DNA from: Cellulosimicrobium funkei | GTDB taxonomy: Bacteria; Actinomycetota; Actinomycetes; Actinomycetales; Cellulomonadaceae | Direction of reading: 5' to 3' | DNA length: 64,000 bases | NCBI RefSeq assembly: GCF_004519295.1 | Contig: NZ_SOZH01000005.1 | Coordinates: 372,001 to 436,000 of the forward strand | Shown: positions 43,969 to 52,645 of the stretch, in pieces | Layout of the letters: each line of letters begins with the position of its first letter | Numbering within the stretch: the stretch's first letter is position 1 | Notes under the pieces: model-generated | Seen by the model: the letters and a program-made list of their open reading frames with translations, nothing else | Told to the model about the DNA's origin: nothing | Databases searched by the model: none | Translations under genes and position numbers: made by a program

Positions 43969-44082
43969 GAACGAACCTGCTTTCTCAACGAACTGCTCGA
44001 AGACTTCTTCTGGAAGCGCCGACGGCGCCCCGAGAGGCGCCGGCTGCCGTGCTGACCCGGCCTGGCCGGGGAAGGTCGTGCG

Positions 44083-44385
44083 CTAGCCGAAGACCCACCG
44101 GACGGCCTGGCCGATCCCCAGGTCGAGGACGGTCACGAACGCCATGACCACGACCACGAAGACGAGGACCACCGTCGTGTAGGTGATGAGCTCGGACCGC
44201 GTCGGCGTGACGACCTTGCGGAGCTCGGCGACCACCTGGCGCACGAACAGGGCGATGCGCGCGAAGACGTTGGGCTTCTTGTCCGCGGACGGACCGCCCT
44301 TCTTCTTCACCTCGTCGGCGCGTGCACCGCCTGCGCCCACGGCCTCTGACGGCGATTCGCTCACTCGATCTTCCCCATCGCTCAC
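44083..44385 (-). CDS. secE: Protein translocase subunit SecE
   Basis: SecE, 100 residues, the clamp around SecY. After about 45 polar residues come VRQVVAELRKVVTPTRSEL (amphipathic segment) and one transmembrane helix (TYTTVVLVFVVVVMAFVTVL). The GTG at 44385 is the longest start; a GTG at 44364 is also possible. The order tRNA-Trp, secE, nusG is typical for actinobacteria. Confidence 0.95.
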   Translation of the reverse strand: MSDGEDRVSESPSEAVGAGGARADEVKKKGGPSADKKPNVFARIALFVRQVVAELRKVVTPTRSELITYTTVVLVFVVVVMAFVTVLDLGIGQAVRWVFG

Positions 44386-44470
44386 GTACGGGACCTGCTC
44401 GAACCCTCGGTGCGACCCGGTGCCGGGCCGCGCGCGGATCCCGGGAAGGTCCCGCGAGAGCCACGCCGTG

Positions 44471-44543
44471 CAGGGTAGACAGGACTCGAACCTGCAACCT
44501 GCGGTTTTGGAGACCGCTGCGCTACCAATTGCGCCACTACCCT
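44471..44543 (-). tRNA. trpT: tRNA-Trp (CCA anticodon)
   Basis: 73 bases. The acceptor stem AGGGTAG/CTACCCT closes perfectly with discriminator G. The anticodon arm GCGGT-CTCCAAA-ACCGC has anticodon CCA, and the T arm GCAGG-TTCGAGT-CCTGT is standard. CCA is not encoded at the 3' end. It is transcribed just ahead of secE, 85 bases away. Confidence 0.96.
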
Positions 44544-44637
44544 TCGTGCCGACGGCGCCCCGCGCGGCCCCGCTCCCTGGACGAAAGTCGTCTCACGGGC
44601 GCGGACCAGCGTGGCGGGCGTCAACCACCGAGGGATC

Positions 44638-44666
44638 ACTGTACGCGACGCGGCGCCCCTGGTCGA
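44638..44666 (-). promoter_or_regulatory. Candidate promoter of tRNA-Trp/secE
   Basis: TCGACC (44661-44666) and TACAGT (44638-44643) with a 17-base spacer, about 90 bases before the tRNA. A TTGACG nearby (about 44615-44620) has no matching -10. Confidence 0.45.
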
Positions 44667-44672
44667 ACCACC

Positions 44673-44690
44673 GTCCACCGATCGGTGGAC
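44673..44690. promoter_or_regulatory. 18-base palindromic operator candidate
   Basis: GTCCACCGATCGGTGGAC is a perfect palindrome. It stands six bases upstream of the tRNA/secE -35 and 58 bases before the divergent ABC-transporter start, so it could control either. The size suits a dimeric regulator (TetR-like or similar); no such gene is adjacent. Confidence 0.5.
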
Positions 44691-44748
44691 ACGAGGTCCG
44701 GACGAACGGGCGTCGCGGCCCGGGGGCCCGCGCCGACACGCTGGTCCC

Positions 44749-45759
44749 ATGACGACGACACCCCTCCCCGCCGGCCCCCGCGGCGCCGGCTCCGGCCCCG
44801 GCGCCGGGCAGAGCGGACCGGCCGTGGACGTGCGCGGCCTGCGCAAGCGCTACGGGCCCAAGCAGGCCGTGGACGGCATCGACCTGCGCGTCGAGCGCGG
44901 CGAGATCTTCGCGGTCCTCGGCCCCAACGGCGCCGGGAAGACCACCACGGTCGAGATCCTCGAGGGCTTCCGCCGCCGGGACGCGGGCGAGGTCCGCGTG
45001 CTCGGCGAGGACCCCCAGACCGCGGGCCGCGCCTGGCGCGCGCGCCTCGGCGTCGTCCTCCAGGACTCGCGCGACCAGGCCGAGCTCACGGTCGCCGAGC
45101 TCGTCCGGCACTTCGCGACGTTCTACCCGACGCCGCGGGACCCCGACGAGGTGATCGACGCCGTCGGGCTGCGGGAGAAGGCCCGCACGCGCACGCGCCA
45201 GCTCTCCGGCGGGCAGCGCCGACGGCTCGACGTCGCGCTGGGGATCGTCGGTCGGCCGGAGCTGCTGTTCCTCGACGAGCCCACGACGGGGTTCGACCCC
45301 CAGGCCCGCCGCGCGTTCTGGGCGCTCGTCCGGTCGCTGCGCGAGGACGGCACGACGATCCTGCTCACCACGCACTACCTCGACGAGGCGGCCTACCTGG
45401 CCGACCGCGCGGCCGTCGTGCGGTCGGGGCAGGTCGTCGCGCTCGACGCGCCCGACCGCCTCGGGGGCGCGGAGGCGCGCCGTCCCGTCGTGCGGTGGCT
45501 CGACGGCGGCACCCGGCGCTCCGAGCGCACGGACTCCCCCACCGCGGTCGTCGCGGCGCTCGCCGCGCAGTACCCCGACGGCGAGGTCCCCGGGCTCGAG
45601 GTGACGCGCCCGAGCCTCGAGGACGTCTACCTCGAGCTCATCGGCGAGCCGGTCGCGTCGAGCGACCCGGCGCCCGCCCCCGACCGGCCCGGCGCACCCG
45701 CCGCGGCCCGCACGCCCGACGACGCGACCGTCGTCGTCCCCGAGGAGGCCCGACCGTGA
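44749..45759 (+). CDS. ABC transporter ATP-binding protein (drug/lipid exporter type)
   Basis: 336 residues. Walker A GPNGAGKTTTVEIL, signature LSGGQRRRLDVALG, Walker B LLFLDEP, H-loop region ILLTTHYLDEAAYLADR: the set found in CcmA/DrrA-type ATPases that serve ABC-2 permeases. An acidic/Ala-Pro tail of about 50 residues follows. The ATG at 44749 (TTTPLPAGPRGAG) is chosen over an in-frame start at 44611, which would run through the promoter region. The stop overlaps the permease start (GTGA). Substrate unknown. Confidence 0.92.
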   Translation: MTTTPLPAGPRGAGSGPGAGQSGPAVDVRGLRKRYGPKQAVDGIDLRVERGEIFAVLGPNGAGKTTTVEILEGFRRRDAGEVRVLGEDPQTAGRAWRARLGVVLQDSRDQAELTVAELVRHFATFYPTPRDPDEVIDAVGLREKARTRTRQLSGGQRRRLDVALGIVGRPELLFLDEPTTGFDPQARRAFWALVRSLREDGTTILLTTHYLDEAAYLADRAAVVRSGQVVALDAPDRLGGAEARRPVVRWLDGGTRRSERTDSPTAVVAALAAQYPDGEVPGLEVTRPSLEDVYLELIGEPVASSDPAPAPDRPGAPAAARTPDDATVVVPEEARP

Positions 45760-46613
45760 CCGTCGCCCCGACCACGCGCGCCCTGCGCGCCGCTCTGCCC
45801 GGGGCCGCCCGCCTCGGCATCGAACGCACGCGCGCCGAGCTGCGCGGGTTCTTCCGCGAGCGCGACGCGGTCGTCTTCATCTTCACGTACCCGCTCATCA
45901 TGCTCGCGATCTTCGCGACGGTGTTCGACGGGCAGGACCAGGGTGACGCGGGCTACTCCGTGCCCTTCGCGCAGTACTTCCTGCCGGGCATGATCGCGAC
46001 GGGCGTCATGCTCACGAGCTTCCAGTCGCTCGCGATCTCGATCGCGGTCGAGCGCGACGACGGCACACTCAAGCGCCTGCGTGCGACCCCGCTGCCCGCG
46101 TCGGCGTACTTCTACGGCAAGGTGGGCCTGGTCCTCGCGACCTCGATCGTGCAGACGGCGCTCCTGCTGCTCCTCGCGGCCGTCGTGTACGACGTCCCGA
46201 TGCCCTGGGACATGCCCGACGCCGCGACCCGGCTCACGACGTTCGCGTGGGTGTTCGTGCTCGGGTGCGCCGCGGGCGCCGTGTGCGGCGTCGCGTTCTC
46301 GTCGCTGCCGCGCTCGGGCCGCTCCGCGACGGCGGTCGTCACGCCCGTCGTGCTCGTGCTCCAGTTCATCTCCGGGGTGTTCTTCGCGTTCTTCGCGCTG
46401 CCCGCGTGGATGCAGACCGTCGCCTCGGTGTTCCCGCTCAAGTGGATGGCCCAGGGGATGCGCTCGGTCTTCCTCCCCGAGCAGGCCGCGGCGCTCGAGC
46501 CGTCCGGGTCGTGGCAGCACGGCGCGACCGCTGCTGTACTGGTTGCATGGCTGGTCCTGGGGCTCGTGGTGGGCGCGCGGTCGTTCCGGTGGCGGCGCCG
46601 TGACGACGGCTGA
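45756..46613 (+). CDS. ABC-2 type transporter permease
   Basis: 285 residues with six transmembrane helices. ABC-2 features include the first helix with FIFTYPLIMLAIFATVFDG, the ERDDGTLKRLRATPLPASAY coupling segment, and SGVFFAFFALPAWMQTVASV near the end. The GTG at 45756 overlaps the ATPase stop; its own end overlaps the histidine kinase start by 14 bases. This four-gene order (ATPase, permease, kinase, regulator) matches stress-sensing LiaRS/DesKR-like modules, in which the kinase senses membrane state. That role is inferred. Confidence 0.9.
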   Translation: MTVAPTTRALRAALPGAARLGIERTRAELRGFFRERDAVVFIFTYPLIMLAIFATVFDGQDQGDAGYSVPFAQYFLPGMIATGVMLTSFQSLAISIAVERDDGTLKRLRATPLPASAYFYGKVGLVLATSIVQTALLLLLAAVVYDVPMPWDMPDAATRLTTFAWVFVLGCAAGAVCGVAFSSLPRSGRSATAVVTPVVLVLQFISGVFFAFFALPAWMQTVASVFPLKWMAQGMRSVFLPEQAAALEPSGSWQHGATAAVLVAWLVLGLVVGARSFRWRRRDDG

Positions 46614-47922
46614 CCCGCCGTCGCCCGCGGGCGGGCTCCCCGCGGCCGGGGACCGGGCCGGGGGCGAGGACGGGGCCAGGGACGGTGCGGCCACGGCCCA
46701 GCTCGACGGCACCTGGGCGCGCGACGTGCGCTGGTGGGACGTGGCGTTCTACGTCATCGTCGTGCTCAGCGCGCTCGCGCTGCTCACCGCAGGCGTCGCC
46801 GGCACGGCCCTGCTCGTGTCGCTCGCCGCGCTCGGGACGATCCTCCTGGCCTACCTCGCGTGGGGGCGGCGCGCGGCCCGCACGCGCGCCCAGGTGCCGG
46901 CGCACCTCTACCTCCTCGTCGCGATCGCGGGCACGCTCGTCGTCGTCGGGCAGGACGCGCTCGGCACGCTGCTGCTGTTCGCCGTCTTCACGCAGATCTG
47001 GATGCTCTCGGAGCACCTCTGGGCGCAGGTCGTGCTGTGCGTCGCGCTCGCGGCCGGCACCGCGCTCGCGCTCGCGTTCGACCCGGCGACGGGGCGCGTC
47101 GAGCCCGACGAGATCGCGAGCGCCGCGCCGCAGATGGGCGTCGCGCTCGCGTTCGCGCTGAGCCTCGGGCTGTGGACGGCGCACACGATGCGGCAGTCGG
47201 AGCGGCACGCGCGTCTCGTCGACGCGCTGCGCGCGACGCAGGTCGAGCTCGCGCGCTCGCACCACGAGGCGGGCGTGCTCGCGGAGCGCGAGCGGGTCGC
47301 CCAGGAGATCCACGACACGCTCGCCCAGGGGTTCACGAGCGTCGTCATGCTGGCGCAGGCCGCGGGCGCCGACCTGGACCGGGGCGCCCCGGACGCGGCG
47401 CGCGAGCGCCTCGCGCTCGTCGAGTCGACGGCGCGCGACAACCTCGCCGAGGCCCGGGCGCTGGTCGCGGCCTCCGCGCCGGCCCCGTTGCAGGGCAGCA
47501 CGCTCGGGGAGGCGTTGCGCCGCCTCGCGACGCGTTTCACCGAGGAGACGGGGACGCATGCGGACCTCGCGGCCGACGACGTCCCGGGGCTGTCGAGCGC
47601 CGAGGAGGTGGTGCTGCTGCGCTCGGCCCAGGAGGCGCTGACGAACGTGCGCCGCCACGCCGGGGCGGGCGCGGTCCGCGTCGTGCTGCGCCACGACGCG
47701 GACGGGACCCTCCTGGAGGTGTGCGACGACGGTCGCGGGCTGCCCGACGACGCCGCCGAGGGCTACGGTCTGCGGGGCATGCGCGAGCGCGTCGCCGCGG
47801 AGGGCGGCAGCCTCGAGGTCGGGCCCGCGCCGGGCGGCGGGACGCGCGTCGCGGTGCGGCTGCCCGCGACGGGCGTGGGCACAGGCCGGACAGCCCCGAC
47901 GAGGCGAGGAGCGGTGCGGTGA
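46600..47922 (+). CDS. NarL-family sensor histidine kinase
   Basis: 440 residues. About six hydrophobic segments at 46-195 form a membrane sensor with little outside the bilayer. The HisKA_3 dimerisation helix follows with ERERVAQEIHDTLAQG, phosphorylated on His238. The ATPase part shows QEALTNVRRHAGA (N box) and CDDGRGLP (G box). The start is the GTG at 46600, inside the end of the permease gene, which implies translational coupling. The cognate regulator follows with a GTGA overlap. Confidence 0.92.
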   Translation: MTTADPPSPAGGLPAAGDRAGGEDGARDGAATAQLDGTWARDVRWWDVAFYVIVVLSALALLTAGVAGTALLVSLAALGTILLAYLAWGRRAARTRAQVPAHLYLLVAIAGTLVVVGQDALGTLLLFAVFTQIWMLSEHLWAQVVLCVALAAGTALALAFDPATGRVEPDEIASAAPQMGVALAFALSLGLWTAHTMRQSERHARLVDALRATQVELARSHHEAGVLAERERVAQEIHDTLAQGFTSVVMLAQAAGADLDRGAPDAARERLALVESTARDNLAEARALVAASAPAPLQGSTLGEALRRLATRFTEETGTHADLAADDVPGLSSAEEVVLLRSAQEALTNVRRHAGAGAVRVVLRHDADGTLLEVCDDGRGLPDDAAEGYGLRGMRERVAAEGGSLEVGPAPGGGTRVAVRLPATGVGTGRTAPTRRGAVR

Positions 47923-48584
47923 CGGGGACGACGGGCCGGGACGGCGCGGTGCGGGTGCTCGTGGTCGACGACCACCCGGTCGTGCGCTCGGGCATCGTGG
48001 GGATGCTGGCCGCCGAGCCGGACCTCGCGGTGGTCGGGGAGGCGGGCGACGGCGCGCAGGCGGTGGAGCTCGCGCGCGAGCTGGCGCCCGACGTCGTGCT
48101 CATGGACCTGCGGATGCCCGTGCTCGACGGCGTGGGCGCGACCGCGGCGATCCTCGGCGCACCGGGCCGCGGGCGCGGGGCGGCGGGGCCGCGCGTCGTC
48201 GTGCTCACGACGTACGAGACGGACGCCGACATCCTGCGGGCCGTCGAGGCGGGCGCCACCGGCTACCTGCTCAAGGACACGCCGCGCGAGGAGCTCGTCG
48301 CGGGCGTGCGCGCCGCGGCGCGGGGGCAGACGGTGCTGGCGCCGAGCGTCGCGACGCGGCTCGTGACGTCGGTGCGCGGGACGGAGCGGCTCACGGACCG
48401 GGAGGTCGAGGTGCTGCGGCTCGTGGCCCGCGGGCTGTCGAACGCGGCCGTCGGACGCGAGCTGTTCATCGCCGAGGCGACCGTGAAGACGCACCTGCTG
48501 CGGGCCTTCGCCAAGCTCGGCGTGGACGACCGCACCGCCGCCGTGACGGTCGCGATGCAGCGCGGGTTCCTCCCCGGGGCGTGA
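47919..48584 (+). CDS. NarL/LuxR-type response regulator
   Basis: 221 residues. The receiver domain has LVVDDHPVVRSGI, phospho-acceptor Asp63 (VLMDLRMP) and the conserved Lys in YLLKDTP. The C-terminal LuxR helix-turn-helix is LTDREVEVLRLVARGLSNAA, followed by EATVKTHLLRAFAKLGV. It pairs with the preceding kinase and presumably controls the ABC exporter in front. Confidence 0.95.
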   Translation: MTGTTGRDGAVRVLVVDDHPVVRSGIVGMLAAEPDLAVVGEAGDGAQAVELARELAPDVVLMDLRMPVLDGVGATAAILGAPGRGRGAAGPRVVVLTTYETDADILRAVEAGATGYLLKDTPREELVAGVRAAARGQTVLAPSVATRLVTSVRGTERLTDREVEVLRLVARGLSNAAVGRELFIAEATVKTHLLRAFAKLGVDDRTAAVTVAMQRGFLPGA

Positions 48585-48686
48585 CGCGCGCGGGCGCCGT
48601 CGGCACCCCCGACCTGCGGCGGGACCTGCGCCGTGGTCGGCCCGCGTCCGACGGCGGGCGCCGGGCGCCCGTGACAGACTCCCGCT

Positions 48687-49706
48687 GTGCGAGACCTGGC
48701 GACGCTCCCGAAGGCCCACCTGCACCTGCACTTCACGGGGTCCATGCGGCCCGACACGTTGCGCGACCTCGCCACGCAGTACGGCGTGCGGCTCCCCCAC
48801 GCGCTCGTCGACGGCGACCCGCTGCGCCTGCCGCCCACCGAGCGCGGCTGGTTCCGGTTCCAGCGCCTGTACGACGCGGCGCGCGCGTGCGTGCGGTCCG
48901 AGGCCGACATGCGGCGCATCGTGCTCGAGGCGGCGCAGGACGACGCCGCGGAGGGGTCGGGGCGGCTCGAGATCCAGGTGGACCCGACGTCGTACGCGCC
49001 GTTCGTCGGGGGCATCACCCCGGCCGTGGAGATCGTGCTCGACGCCGCCCGGTCCGCGAGCGCCGCGACGGGGACGGAGGTCGCGGTGGTCGTCGCGGCG
49101 TCGCGCACGCGGCACCCGCTCGACGCGCGGACCCTCGCGCGGCTCGCGGCGCAGTACGCGGGCGAGGGCGCGGGCGAGGTCGTGGGGTTCGGCCTGAGCA
49201 ACGACGAGCGGCGCGGCGACACGGCCGAGTTCGCGCGCGCGTTCGCGATCGCGCGACGGGCGGGGCTCGCGTCGGTGCCCCACGGCGGCGAGCTCCTGGG
49301 CCCCGGCCACGTGCACGAGGTCGTGCGCGAGCTGGTCCCGGACCGCCTGGGCCACGGGGTGCGGTCGGCGGAGGACCGGCGCGTCCTCGACGACGTGGTG
49401 GACCGCGGGATCGCGCTCGAGGTGTGCCCGGCGTCGAACGTCTCGCTCGGCGTCTACGAGGAGGCGGGGCAGGTCCCGCTCGGCGCGCTCGTCGACGCGG
49501 GCGCGCAGGTCGCGCTCGGCGCGGACGACCCGCTGCTGTTCGGGTCCCGGCTCGTCGGGCAGTACGAGACGGCGCGGCGCGAGCACGGGTTCTCCGACAC
49601 GGAGCTCGCCGACCTCGCGCGGTCGTCGATCCGGGCGAGCCGCGCGTCGTCGGGCACCAAGCGACGGCTGCTCGCGGGCGTGGACGACTGGCTCGCGGCG
49701 GGCTGA
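48687..49706 (+). CDS. Adenosine deaminase-like metallohydrolase
   Basis: 339 residues of the adenosine/AMP deaminase family, a TIM barrel with one zinc. Ligands and catalytic groups appear as LPKAHLHLHFTGSMRP (His13, His15), SVPHGGELLGP (His and catalytic Glu), DRLGHGVRSAED (His) and LGADDPLLFG (Asp pair). The strict adenosine deaminase motif has Asp-Gly where this protein has Thr-Gly, so purine or related substrates other than adenosine are possible. The GTG at 48687 is used. No operon partner; the next gene is convergent. Confidence 0.85.
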   Translation: MRDLATLPKAHLHLHFTGSMRPDTLRDLATQYGVRLPHALVDGDPLRLPPTERGWFRFQRLYDAARACVRSEADMRRIVLEAAQDDAAEGSGRLEIQVDPTSYAPFVGGITPAVEIVLDAARSASAATGTEVAVVVAASRTRHPLDARTLARLAAQYAGEGAGEVVGFGLSNDERRGDTAEFARAFAIARRAGLASVPHGGELLGPGHVHEVVRELVPDRLGHGVRSAEDRRVLDDVVDRGIALEVCPASNVSLGVYEEAGQVPLGALVDAGAQVALGADDPLLFGSRLVGQYETARREHGFSDTELADLARSSIRASRASSGTKRRLLAGVDDWLAAG

Positions 49707-49755
49707 CGCCCGCGTGCGCGCTGGCCGCCGGAGATCGGCGGGCTGACGAGAGCGG

Positions 49756-50526
49756 TCACGCGCGCGTCGCGACGACGAAGACGCGACGGAACGGCAGGAG
49801 CGTGCCTGCGCCGCGCTCCGGGTACGCGTCCCGCAGCGCGGCGGCGTACTGCGCGACGAACGCGTCGCGCAGGTCGTCGGGGAGGGCCTGGAGCACGGGG
49901 CGGGCGCCCGTCGCGGAGACCCAGCGCAGCACGGGGTCCGGGCCGTGGAGCACGTGGACGTACGTCGTCTCCCAGGCGTCGACGGTCCAGCCGAGGGTGG
50001 TGAGCGCGTCGAGGTACACCTCGGGGTCGTGCGCCGCGGGGCGCTCGACGCCCGCGGCGTGCGCCGCGTACGGGGGTCGGGCAGCGAGCTCGCGCAGGAG
50101 CCGGTGGCTCGGCGCGTCGTGGTTGCCGGGGACGGAGAGCGCGAGCGCGCCGTCCGGGGCGACGTGGTCGGCGAGCCGGGGAAGCAGGTCGAGGTGGCCC
50201 GGCACCCACTGGAGCGTCGCGTTGCTCACCACGACGTCGGCGGGCGCGGGCGGCGCCCACGAGCGCACGTCCGCGAGCTCGTACCGCACCCAGGGCGCGG
50301 ACGCGTCGCGCCGGGCGGCGGCCACCATGGCCGGCGACGCGTCGATCCCGGTGATCGCGGCGTCGGGCCAGCGTGCGTGCAGGAGCGGGCTCAGGTGGCC
50401 GGGGCCGGAGCCGAGGTCGACGACCGTGCGCGCGTCGACGGGGACGCGCGCCACGAGGTCGGCCATCGGGCGCGTGCGCTCGTCGGCGTGGCGGAGGTAG
50501 AGGGCAGGGTCCCAGTCGCGGGGCAT
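49756..50526 (-). CDS. tam: Trans-aconitate 2-methyltransferase-like
   Basis: 256 residues. SAM-dependent methyltransferase with motif I VVDLGSGPGHLSPLL, motif II region ITGIDASPAMVAAARRDA, and SNATLQWVPGHLDLLPRLAD, the pattern of Tam. Tam methylates trans-aconitate, which otherwise inhibits aconitase. The ATG at 50526 has GGAG six bases upstream; an in-frame start at 50547 is weaker. The upstream palindrome resembles MarR-family sites reported for tam regulation in Streptomyces, which supports the call. Confidence 0.82.
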   Translation of the reverse strand: MPRDWDPALYLRHADERTRPMADLVARVPVDARTVVDLGSGPGHLSPLLHARWPDAAITGIDASPAMVAAARRDASAPWVRYELADVRSWAPPAPADVVVSNATLQWVPGHLDLLPRLADHVAPDGALALSVPGNHDAPSHRLLRELAARPPYAAHAAGVERPAAHDPEVYLDALTTLGWTVDAWETTYVHVLHGPDPVLRWVSATGARPVLQALPDDLRDAFVAQYAAALRDAYPERGAGTLLPFRRVFVVATRA

Positions 50527-50563
50527 GACGGCTCCGTCCGGTCGCAATATCTAGACGTCAACA

Positions 50564-50579
50564 ATCTTGATATCGAGAT
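50564..50579. promoter_or_regulatory. MarR-type operator candidate upstream of tam
   Basis: ATCTTGATATCGAGAT, a 16-base palindrome with one mismatched pair, lies in an AT-rich patch unlike its surroundings. A weak tam promoter, TCGATA-17-TAGATA on the minus strand (about 50549-50577), would be covered by it. A second, poorer half (ATATCTAGAC) lies at about 50548. It could also act on the divergent acidic membrane gene. Confidence 0.5.
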
Positions 50580-50648
50580 ACATGCGTCGTGCCGGCTCGT
50601 CGCGCAAACTCTCATGTGCGTCTCATCCGGCTCTCCGATACTGGGTCC

Positions 50649-50975
50649 ATGACTCGCCGGACCGTCGCGTGGCTCGTGGGGGCGCTCGTGCTCGTCCTCG
50701 CCGGCGCCGCCGCGGCGGGCGCGCTCGCCGCGCGGCCGCAGGACCGTGACGTCGGCGTGGCCGTCGTCGTGACGCCCGCTCCCCCGGCCGCGACCCCGAC
50801 GACGCCGGCCCCGACGCCCAGCCCGACCGACCGCGACAGTGACGACGACGACACGGACGACGACCGCGTCACGCCCGCCCCGCCGTCGAGCGACGACCAG
50901 GACGACGACTCGGACGCCGACACGACCGACGACCAGGACGACGACCGCGACGGCCCGGACCGGGGCGACGGGTGA
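50649..50975 (+). CDS. Small acidic membrane-anchored or secreted protein
   Basis: 108 residues, family not recognised. An N-terminal hydrophobic helix (TVAWLVGALVLVLAGAAAAG) is followed by a Thr/Pro stretch and a tail of Asp runs (DSDDDDTDDDR, DDQDDDSDADTTDDQDDD). Such Asp clusters often bind calcium or other cations. The start is the ATG at 50649; an ATG at 50589 is in frame but only adds polar residues. The stop overlaps the sensor kinase (GTGA), so it is probably made with it and may be an accessory sensor or target. Confidence 0.65.
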   Translation: MTRRTVAWLVGALVLVLAGAAAAGALAARPQDRDVGVAVVVTPAPPAATPTTPAPTPSPTDRDSDDDDTDDDRVTPAPPSSDDQDDDSDADTTDDQDDDRDGPDRGDG

Positions 50976-52645
50976 GGCGCCGGGCGCGTGGCGCGAGGCT
51001 CACGGTCCGCACCCGGATGCTCGCGGCGTTCCTCGGCCTGTCCGCGCTCGCGCTGCTCCTCGCGGGCGGCGCGGCGTGGTTCCTGCAGCGCGGCCAGCTC
51101 GACGCGCGCATCGACGAGAGCCTCGTGCGGAGCGCGAACGAGCTCCGGCGGATCGCGGGCTCCGGCGTCAACCCCGTGACGGGCGAGCCGTTCCGGTCCG
51201 CCGAGGACGTCGTCGTCGCGTCGATCCAGCTCACGGTGCCCGCGCAGAACGAGGGCGTGCTCGGGCTGCGCGAGGGCCGCACGCCGCTCGTGTCGCAGCA
51301 GGACGTGCGCCTGCGCCTCGAGGAGGACGCCGAGCTCGTCGCCGCGCTGTCGCCGCTCGTGGCGGGCGACCACGTGGTGCTGCGCTCGGTCGGGACGGCG
51401 ACCGCCGACTACCGCGCGCTCGTCGCCCCCGTGCGGGCGACCGGGGCGGACGGCGCCGGGCCGCCCGCGGCACTCGTCCTCGCCTACGACCGCTCGGCGG
51501 AGCACGCCGAGTTCGCCCAGGTCTTCCGCACGTACGCCGTCGTCGCGCTCGGCGCGCTCGTGCTCATCGGCGTCGTCGGCTGGGTCGTGGCCGGCCGGCT
51601 CCTGCTCCCGATCCGCACGCTCTCGCGCACCGCGCAGCGCATCGGCGAGACCGACCTCTCCGCGCGGATCCCGGTCACGGGCAACGACGACCTCTCCGAC
51701 CTGTCCCGCACCGTGAACGGCATGCTCGACCGGCTCGAGGGCGCGTTCGACTCGCAGCGCCGGCTCATCGACGACGTCGGGCACGAGCTGCGCACGCCCC
51801 TCACCGTGGTGCGAGGCCACCTCGAGCTCATGGACCCCCACGACGCGACCGACGCGACCGAGACGCGCGACCTCGCGCTCGACGAGCTCGACCGCATGAA
51901 CCGCCTCGTGGACGACCTCGTGACGCTCGCGACCGCCGGGCGCCCGGACTTCGTGCGCCCGCTCGACACGGACCTCGGGCGCCTGCTCGACGACGTCCAC
52001 GACAAGGTCCGCACGCTCGGCGACCGGCGGTGGCTCGTCGACGCGCGCGCGGACGTCGCGGTGCGGGCCGACGCGCAGCGCCTCACGCAGGCGCTCCTCC
52101 AGCTCGCGGCCAACGCGGTGAAGTTCTCGGCGCCCGGGTCGGCCGTCGCGCTCGGCTCGGCCGTGTCCGACGACGGCGCGCGCGTGCGCGTCTGGGTCCG
52201 CGACGAGGGCGCCGGGATCGCCCCCGAGCAGCAGGAGCGGGTCTTCGAGCGGTTCGCGCAGGCCACCACGCCCGGCGCGGCGCACCCCGAGGGCGCCGGG
52301 CTGGGGCTCGCGATCGTCGCCGCGATCGCCGACGGCCACGGCGGCCGCGTCCACGTCGCCTCGACGCCCGGCGTCGGGTCGACGTTCACGCTCGACCTGC
52401 CGCTCGTGCCGGTCCCGGGGGCGGCCCCCGCGACGGCCGACGCCGCGACCCCGTACGGGGCGACCGCGCCGACCGCACCCACGGCGCCGTCCGCCGCGAC
52501 CCCCGAGCTGCCGCCGGACACGCCGGACGCGCGGCCGAACGACCCCGGGTCGGGCTCCGAGACCCGCACCCGGACCGGCACCGACAACGGCACCCAGAGC
52601 AGCACCGAGAACGACACCGACCCCGACGGAAGGACCACCCGGTGA
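50972..52645 (+). CDS. OmpR-system sensor histidine kinase
   Basis: 557 residues. Two transmembrane helices (about 16-38 and 186-208) flank an extracellular sensor of about 150 residues that I cannot assign. A HAMP segment (LPIRTLSRTAQRIGETDLSA) follows, then the HisKA region with His271 in DDVGHELRTPLTVV. The ATPase domain shows QLAANAVKFSAPGS (N box), RDEGAGIAP (G1) and GAGLGLAIVAAIAD (G2). A Thr/Pro-rich tail of about 75 residues ends the protein. GTGA overlaps join it to the genes on both sides. Confidence 0.94.
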   Translation: MRRRARGARLTVRTRMLAAFLGLSALALLLAGGAAWFLQRGQLDARIDESLVRSANELRRIAGSGVNPVTGEPFRSAEDVVVASIQLTVPAQNEGVLGLREGRTPLVSQQDVRLRLEEDAELVAALSPLVAGDHVVLRSVGTATADYRALVAPVRATGADGAGPPAALVLAYDRSAEHAEFAQVFRTYAVVALGALVLIGVVGWVVAGRLLLPIRTLSRTAQRIGETDLSARIPVTGNDDLSDLSRTVNGMLDRLEGAFDSQRRLIDDVGHELRTPLTVVRGHLELMDPHDATDATETRDLALDELDRMNRLVDDLVTLATAGRPDFVRPLDTDLGRLLDDVHDKVRTLGDRRWLVDARADVAVRADAQRLTQALLQLAANAVKFSAPGSAVALGSAVSDDGARVRVWVRDEGAGIAPEQQERVFERFAQATTPGAAHPEGAGLGLAIVAAIADGHGGRVHVASTPGVGSTFTLDLPLVPVPGAAPATADAATPYGATAPTAPTAPSAATPELPPDTPDARPNDPGSGSETRTRTGTDNGTQSSTENDTDPDGRTTR

